64,000 bases of DNA from Cordilura impudica (Eukaryota > Arthropoda > Insecta > Diptera > Scathophagidae), in assembly GCA_963682025.1 (NCBI GenBank), contig OY821517.1:95539946-95603945 (forward strand), given 5' to 3'. The number at the start of each line of letters is the position of its first letter. Position 1 is the first letter of the stretch. The position numbers and the translations under genes were made by a program. Shown piece by piece: positions 62,793 to 64,000 of this stretch. A model generated the notes under the pieces. That model was not told the origin of the DNA, did no database searches, and was given only the letters and a program-made list of their open reading frames with translations.

Positions 62793-64000
62793 TAATTTAA
62801 ACGAATTCAAAATGCTTCACTTGAATGCTAATGGCATTTCAAACTTTTCTAAATTAAAACAATTTGAAATACTAATTGAAAGAGAAAATATTAAAATAGC
62901 GTCTTTGAATGAAACATTTTTTTCAGAAAATCATAGACCTTTATTTAAAAATTATTATTTATATAGAAGTGACAGAACAGATGCTCGAGGAGGAGGAGTA
63001 GCTCTGTTAATTCATAAATCTGTCGCTCATAAAAACCTATTTATATCAAACACTTCATCAATCGAAAACATCTCAATTGAAGTTATTATAAATAATAGAC
63101 CTATTGTTATATCTTCGTTATATTCACCAAGATATACCCATAACTTCTGTGCTGATATCTTGAACCTAACACCTTCCACCAAAGAATATATAGTTTTTGG
63201 TGACCTAAATGCCAAACATTGTTCATGGAATTGTCGTTCAAATAATACTGCAGGAATCGCACTCAACAACCTACAGCAATCAAGCAATTTTTTTATTCAC
63301 TATCCTAATAGTCCAACCCTATTCCCCCATCAACACAATCGCGAAGCATCCACAGTCGATATTATTTTAAGCAACTCCGCTTTAAATATAGACGTAAAAA
63401 CAATGGATTACGAAATACCATCAGACCATCGCCCCATTATATGTACACTTAAAAGGTCAATGGCCTTGCAGGTTGACCTCAATTATTATGATTATAGTGC
63501 AACCAACTGGAACATTTATATGAATTTTTTAGACAATAAAATCACGTTATATTCCGATATATACAATACCAAGGCAGTTATTGACCAGGAAATCCAAAAA
63601 TTTATAAATGTAGTTTTCGAAGCAAGGGATGTGTCTACACCTGAAATAACTCAACAAAATAATTACACATTACCAGAAAGTACTGTGAAATATATAAAAC
63701 TAAGAAGAAGCTTTAAAAGAAAAAGCCAACGATCTTCAAATATAGCCGAGCAAACTTTTTATAATCAATGTACTAAGTTTCTAAGTAACATGATTGATAA
63801 AAGTATTAATTCGGAGCGCAATAAGAAATGGTCTCAATTATTATCCAATTTAAAACCAGGTGATAAATCATTTTGGAAAATAAGCAGGAACTTGCGAGGA
63901 AAAGGAAAAAATCAAATCGATCACTTCAAAGTTGGAAATACAAAAATAACATCTGATAGGGACAAGGCTGAAGTCCTGGCAAATACATTTGTCCAAGCAA
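62779..64000 (+). CDS. LINE A copy 4 ORF2, 5' part (APE endonuclease and RT linker)
   Basis: Open for 407 codons to the window edge with no stop. The endonuclease shows HLNANGI, SLNETFF, ARGGGVALLIH, VFGDLNAKHCSWN and PSDHRPIICTL, which hold the Asn, Glu, Asp and His residues of the APE fold. The linker continues with NLRGKGKNQI. The RT follows outside the window; other copies show its motifs. ATG chosen at 62779 because it starts the endonuclease directly and overlaps the ORF1 stop. Confidence 0.93.
   Translation, partial: MDYTNNLNEFKMLHLNANGISNFSKLKQFEILIERENIKIASLNETFFSENHRPLFKNYYLYRSDRTDARGGGVALLIHKSVAHKNLFISNTSSIENISIEVIINNRPIVISSLYSPRYTHNFCADILNLTPSTKEYIVFGDLNAKHCSWNCRSNNTAGIALNNLQQSSNFFIHYPNSPTLFPHQHNREASTVDIILSNSALNIDVKTMDYEIPSDHRPIICTLKRSMALQVDLNYYDYSATNWNIYMNFLDNKITLYSDIYNTKAVIDQEIQKFINVVFEARDVSTPEITQQNNYTLPESTVKYIKLRRSFKRKSQRSSNIAEQTFYNQCTKFLSNMIDKSINSERNKKWSQLLSNLKPGDKSFWKISRNLRGKGKNQIDHFKVGNTKITSDRDKAEVLANTFVQA

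Larger units (their letters stand above)
61455..64000 (+). mobile_element. LINE A copy 4, apparently intact, runs off window
   Basis: Begins GAGTTCGAATCTAATTC, the same point where copy 2 ends (54685), so this is probably the true 5' end. A ~174-bp 5' UTR, intact ORF1 and ORF2 open to the last base follow. The best-preserved member in the window and a possible source copy. Confidence 0.9.

Overview
The window looks like nuclear DNA from a fly (Diptera, probably a higher fly). It is AT-rich, has spliced genes, encodes an Argonaute-3-like PIWI protein, and is crowded with insect-type transposons: Jockey-like LINEs, mariner/Tc1, env-bearing Ty3/gypsy 'errantivirus' elements, INE-1-like repeats and foldback MITEs. 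I cannot name the species.

Host genes. I can support two clearly, plus one candidate. (1) Ago3 on + (9328-10728 joined to 19886-21211, 908 aa) is a ping-pong piRNA slicer with an intact DEDH tetrad. Its only coding intron is 9.2 kb and full of transposon debris. (2) A p24 cargo-receptor gene of the CHOp24/TMED2 type on - (60383-58198, three exons, 211 aa), whose second intron carries a short-unit minisatellite in both orientations. (3) A candidate micropeptide gene at 23987-24094 on +, coding a 35-aa single-pass membrane peptide, with a DRE box 94 bp upstream and AATAAA 116 bp downstream.

Layout. 1-4897: degenerate Jockey-like LINE (family A, copy 1) with an apparently intact mariner inserted in its ORF1. 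4898-9327: non-coding DNA with a ~1 kb foldback element, then the Ago3 promoter region. 9328-21211: Ago3; the intron holds a MITE, two dead Tc1 copies, a LINE (family B) that itself contains a LINE A insertion and a tRNA-derived SINE, a Harbinger-like MITE, and foldback repeats. 21212-28031: MITEs, the micropeptide candidate, an INE-like repeat and a Tc1 remnant. 28032-54685: a second LINE A copy on -, split by a 22.9 kb block of LTR retrotransposons. 54686-58197: MITE, second INE-like repeat, dead LINE C. 58198-60383: CHOp24. 61455-64000: a third long LINE A copy on +, with ORF1 intact and ORF2 open to the window edge.

The retrotransposon block (31057-53936) is LTR-internal-LTR-internal-LTR of one errantivirus family (E), flanked by a single 4-bp TATA target duplication. 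A second errantivirus family (F, 46117-53570, 4-bp duplication CGGG) is inserted exactly in the primer binding site of the second E unit. E unit 1 has broken gag and pol; E unit 2 has intact gag, pol and env but its primer site is split by F; F has all three genes open. Everything from 27.5 to 54.7 kb except one inner insertion of unknown polarity lies antisense to Ago3.
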